A stretch of DNA of 44,741 nucleotides, from positions 1-44,741 of the forward strand of contig CANIRZ010000015.1 of the NCBI GenBank assembly GCA_947470185.1, given 5' to 3'. Positions 44,054 to 44,741 of the stretch are shown one piece after another (position 1 is the first letter of the stretch; the number at the start of each line of letters is the position of its first letter). The DNA is from Sphingomonadales bacterium (GTDB lineage Bacteria; Pseudomonadota; Alphaproteobacteria; Sphingomonadales; Sphingomonadaceae). The position numbers were made by a program, and so were the translations under genes. The notes under the pieces are model-generated. The model did not search any database and was not told where the DNA came from. It saw nothing but the letters and a program-made list of their open reading frames with translations.

Positions 44054-44741
44054 AATCCACGTCCAATGCGTTCGGGGCGCATTGCAGTGAACCAAGTCCA
44101 CGGCAGCAACCAATGCGACGACCCATCGGTCGAAAATACAGATACAAGCGCACGGCCGACTAAGTTTTTCTGCGGTACAATGCCGATGGCGCCGGGCTTG
44201 TCTATGGGCGTCCACCGACTGTCTGCACTGCGGTCACGATTGTCACCCATCAGGAATAGATCATCCTCACCGACAACAAAGGCCTGGGTATTGTCACCTT
44301 CAAGGCCGTTTTGCAGGTCCAATATTTCATAGCTTTTGCCCTCGGGCAATGTCTCGCGATATCGCGGATAACGACATTGTGAACCACCGTCGGCGCTGGG
44401 TTCTTCCATGTCGGGCCGCCAGCAAGGGAAGGGATTACGGTCAAGCTCAGCTGTGTCCCGCATATTTTGGGTAACAGGGATAACAAGGTCGGCAATGCGC
44501 TCTTTTTTTACCGCTACTCCATTTATTTCCAATATGCCGCCCCGCATTTGAATGACGTCACCAGGAAGGCCAATGACGCGCTTGATGTAATCGGTTCCAT
44601 TTGTCATTGGCGCCTTGAAAACAACAACGTCGCCACGCGATGGTTGGCTGGCAAAAATACGGCCTGGAATGATTGGTAACGATAGCGGCAGGCTATATTT
44701 TGAATAGCCATAAGGCCATTTTGCTACCAGCAGATAATCCC
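44050..44741 (-). CDS. lepB: Signal peptidase I, C-terminal part (gene runs off the window)
   Basis: The frame is open to the right edge; 230 codons plus the last partial one are inside. Signal peptidase I cleaves Sec signal peptides at the periplasmic face of the inner membrane. Visible parts begin at DYLLVAKWPYGYS, continue through RGDVVVFKAP (box C) and DYIKRVIGLPGD with the catalytic Lys (box D), to MGDNRDRSADSR (box E). The catalytic Ser and the N-terminal anchor lie outside the window. The stop overlaps the rnc start. Confidence 0.95.
   Translation of the reverse strand, partial: DYLLVAKWPYGYSKYSLPLSLPIIPGRIFASQPSRGDVVVFKAPMTNGTDYIKRVIGLPGDVIQMRGGILEINGVAVKKERIADLVIPVTQNMRDTAELDRNPFPCWRPDMEEPSADGGSQCRYPRYRETLPEGKSYEILDLQNGLEGDNTQAFVVGEDDLFLMGDNRDRSADSRWTPIDKPGAIGIVPQKNLVGRALVSVFSTDGSSHWLLPWTWFTAMRPERIGRGF

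Noticed and set aside
1-44741. Defence system, prophage, integron, CRISPR or biosynthetic gene cluster
   Set aside because: All major ORFs are explained by conserved housekeeping or metabolic families; no integrase, transposase, repeat-spacer pattern or unusual composition was seen.

Overview
The window looks like a chromosomal housekeeping segment of an alphaproteobacterium, most likely a member of the Sphingomonadales. The evidence is: direct-repeat GTTC-N7-GTTC type LexA boxes in front of lexA; a C4-pathway 5-aminolevulinate synthase; a ROSE-like RNA thermometer in front of a small heat-shock gene; the gene order lepB-rnc-era and plsY-dprA-topA; and a DnaE N-terminus reading FVPLRV as in sphingomonads (recalled, not searched). 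I see no transposase, integrase, phage gene, CRISPR array, rRNA or tRNA.

Layout. 1-8725 (minus): a tightly packed, probably co-transcribed block in the order ppiD-like foldase, trpE, a secreted MetX-like alpha/beta hydrolase, trpG, trpD, trpC, moaC, moeA, followed by the 5' end of lexA with its own SOS-controlled promoter. 8879-11800 (plus): tpiA, secG, pyrG. 11885-12822: hsp20 (minus) with a heat-shock promoter and ROSE-like leader, then a non-coding stretch holding a strong terminator and a possible 27-residue peptide gene. 12823-20449 (plus): lolC-lolD, glutathione peroxidase, dnaE, an acyl-CoA ligase. 20564-23572 (minus): UDG-like protein, lytic transglycosylase, moaB. 23687-30109 (plus): ETF-ubiquinone oxidoreductase, ispE, N-formylglutamate amidohydrolase-like, ilvD, a small unknown ORF, an RlmD/RumA-type RNA methyltransferase. 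30106-34749 (minus): a polyamine block (carboxyspermidine dehydrogenase, carboxyspermidine decarboxylase, ornithine decarboxylase) followed by two tandem MAPEG-family membrane proteins. 34804-35790 (plus) threonine dehydratase-like; 35778-37932 (minus) hemA and murI; 38033-42385 (plus) plsY, dprA, topA; 42495-44741 (minus) era, rnc and the 3' part of lepB.

How it works together. The first block joins tryptophan synthesis (TrpE/G/D/C) to molybdenum-cofactor synthesis (MoaC/MoeA) by start/stop overlaps; the only break is the hydrolase between trpE and trpG. The polyamine block would make putrescine with ODC and turn it into spermidine through carboxyspermidine, avoiding S-adenosylmethionine decarboxylase.

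No obviously new defence or mobile system is visible. The most interesting signals are regulatory RNAs and promoters: a classical-looking attenuator (three mutually exclusive stems) in the odc leader at 32260-32340, a hairpin that hides the ribosome-binding site of the first MAPEG gene (30996-31023), the ROSE-like thermometer (12373-12456), the small peptide/terminator unit at 12534-12687, and three evenly spaced GAAC half-sites across the lexA promoter. Several starts are TTG or GTG (trpD, trpE, moaB, odc, rnc, hemA, ispE, plsY, dprA). All calls are from reading the sequence without database searches.
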